A stretch of DNA of 64,000 nucleotides. Source: Sipunculus nudus (lineage: Eukaryota; Annelida; Sipuncula; Golfingiida; Sipunculidae). Below the pieces are notes generated by a model. That model was given only the letters and a program-made list of their open reading frames with translations, searched no databases and was not told where the DNA came from. Below, in pieces: positions 62,800-64,000 of this stretch. The stretch lies in the NCBI GenBank assembly GCA_026874595.1, contig CM049320.1:25024214-25088213 (forward strand). Direction: 5' to 3'. Made by a program: the position numbers and the translations under genes. The number at the start of each line of letters is the position of its first letter. Position 1 is the first letter of the stretch.

Positions 62800-64000
62800 T
62801 ACTTTCAGAATAAAAGCCATGAACGTCCGCATCTACTGTCCCAGGTTTTGTTCATCCACGCACGTGTTTTTCTCATGTACCTCATGAGCCCCATCACACT
62901 TTTCACACACATATCAAATATATATCAATTAATTATAAGGTTTGAAAAAGGTACATGTTAATTCAAAACCATTTTAGATATAAATAATTATATTGTAATC
63001 TCGTAATTGGAACCAAAGTCTATAATTCTATTTATTAATAGATTTCTTTTGTAATATATAATAATTTCTCTAAATAATTGGGAGGGGGGGCTTCCCCCTT
63101 GCCCCTTATCCCCCTATATTGACGCCCCTGTTTCCACGAGCATGCGCACTTGATGGCGGAATTCCATCGCGTGGTCTAAGTAACAAACCAATGAATCCTA
63201 AAAACGTGACATATTTCTTGATATATGACTGAATGTGACTTTATTTGTCCGTTAACTTGATCCGTATATCGAGTGTCGGTTCTCGTCGTTTGGTGTCGCA
63301 ATTAGACCTTATGAATGGTTATTGCTGTTTTATTTTTATTACTCATACTATTATAATTATTATTTAAATTTATTTTATAATTATATTATTGCTGTTATTA
63401 TTATTATTATTATTATTATTATAATTATTGCTGAGCATTTCGAGAAATGACATGCTTGCTAATCGATTTATGTTAATTAAGATTACGAATTATTCTAAAG
63501 CTGATTATTCTAGAGCTACATAGAAAATAAAAGGAGGACAATCAAACTAAGAGAGAAAATAAAACTCCTTTGTCCTACTTATTTGGCATACAAGCACATG
63601 GTCACAAACGAGTACATGGGCTGAAACATAACCGCCGTTATAAATATATGAGTACCGGTATATGAATATACTGACGAACATACAACCAAATGTTGTTTAC
63701 AAGCAGAATTGTTGTTGCATTTGACCAGGTTTGAATTAATTCCAGCCCTTAAATCTACAGTCATAAAAGAAATTATTTGCCATAAATCTGTTACGGTATC
63801 AATACTGTCTGAAGCCCCTATACCTAAATTCAGTCAAAAGTGGTAAAGATTCAAAGTAGCCCCCATAAAGTTTACATTAATTTATACCTGGAACAGTGGT
63901 CTTTCTAATAGTATACATGTATTTTAATTTTCCACTCATTTTCACATGATTTACTTACATTTAGAAAAATATTTTAATACAATAATCTGCTTTTTAATGA
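62800..64000 (+). other. End of window; no gene seen
   Basis: AT-rich with an ATT-rich microsatellite at about 63395-63425 and a G/C-homopolymer patch near 63080-63115. If copy R has a first exon, it would lie here or in 61740-62350. No sequence resembling the array promoter box (reverse complement GATAATTATAGAA) was found. Confidence 0.4.

Noticed and set aside
1-64000. CRISPR arrays, operons, bacterial promoters or ribosome binding sites
   Set aside because: The DNA is eukaryotic (spliced small exons, LINE, SINE-like and LTR remnants). No array of regularly spaced identical repeats was seen.

Overview
The window looks like eukaryotic, AT-rich, intron-rich genomic DNA from a marine invertebrate, most likely a bivalve or other mollusc. 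The reasons are small exons with canonical GT/AG introns, many TA/ATT microsatellites, a PAN plus C-type-lectin gene, LINE and LTR remnants, and dispersed repeats whose layout (a TTAGCT...TGAGC hairpin-like start followed by a TTGTCCGTCGTCC segment) I associate with mollusc genomes. The taxon is an inference; no species can be named.

The main content is a tandem array of small paralogous genes on the + strand (1-47 kb) plus one inverted copy (60.2-61.7 kb, - strand). Each full copy has four exons of 10, 147, 142 and 73 nt with phases 1/1/2 and encodes a protein of about 123 aa. The protein resembles the DUF4440/SnoaL-like branch of the NTF2-like superfamily: an N-terminal helix pair, an SDCVLMPPDG strand/turn, an EGNMAxSRD segment and a C-terminal W-x3-DGxW-x5-DMW strand. 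Copy A shows only exon 4 (1-78). B (4696-10905), C (13696-17009) and F (35057-41699) look intact. D (19732-23142) is a pseudogene. E (28256-29487) has intact exons 2-4 with a 5-codon in-frame deletion, but its two candidate first exons have damaged donors. G (46225-47284) is a truncated exon 1 plus intron. The inverted copy R (60192-61736) carries a TAG in place of a tryptophan codon in exon 4. Orphan exon-1 and exon-4 relics (2406, 26700/27108, 30592, 43846) show repeated unequal duplication. Six of the eight first exons have the exact 13-mer TTCTATAATTATC 111-123 bp upstream of the ATG (or of the codon replacing it), and a seventh has a one-base variant at 114 bp; I read it as a duplicated core-promoter module.

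Between 47.8 and 51.3 kb lies a second gene type: the 3' part of a secreted-type protein with a PAN/apple-like exon (49850-50110) followed by a two-exon C-type lectin domain with QPD and WND motifs. The exon carrying its start was not found. Downstream come a decayed non-LTR retrotransposon (- strand, 52.1-54.6 kb), two probable solo LTRs (55441-56126 on +, 59283-59855 on -), a TIR element at 62359-62797 and several simple repeats.

The introns and spacers of the array hold mobile sequence. The clearest case is a 2.3-kb element with 13-bp inverted ends (35997-38294) in intron 1 of copy F that is absent from the matching intron of copy E. All gene models are sequence-only readings without transcript support.
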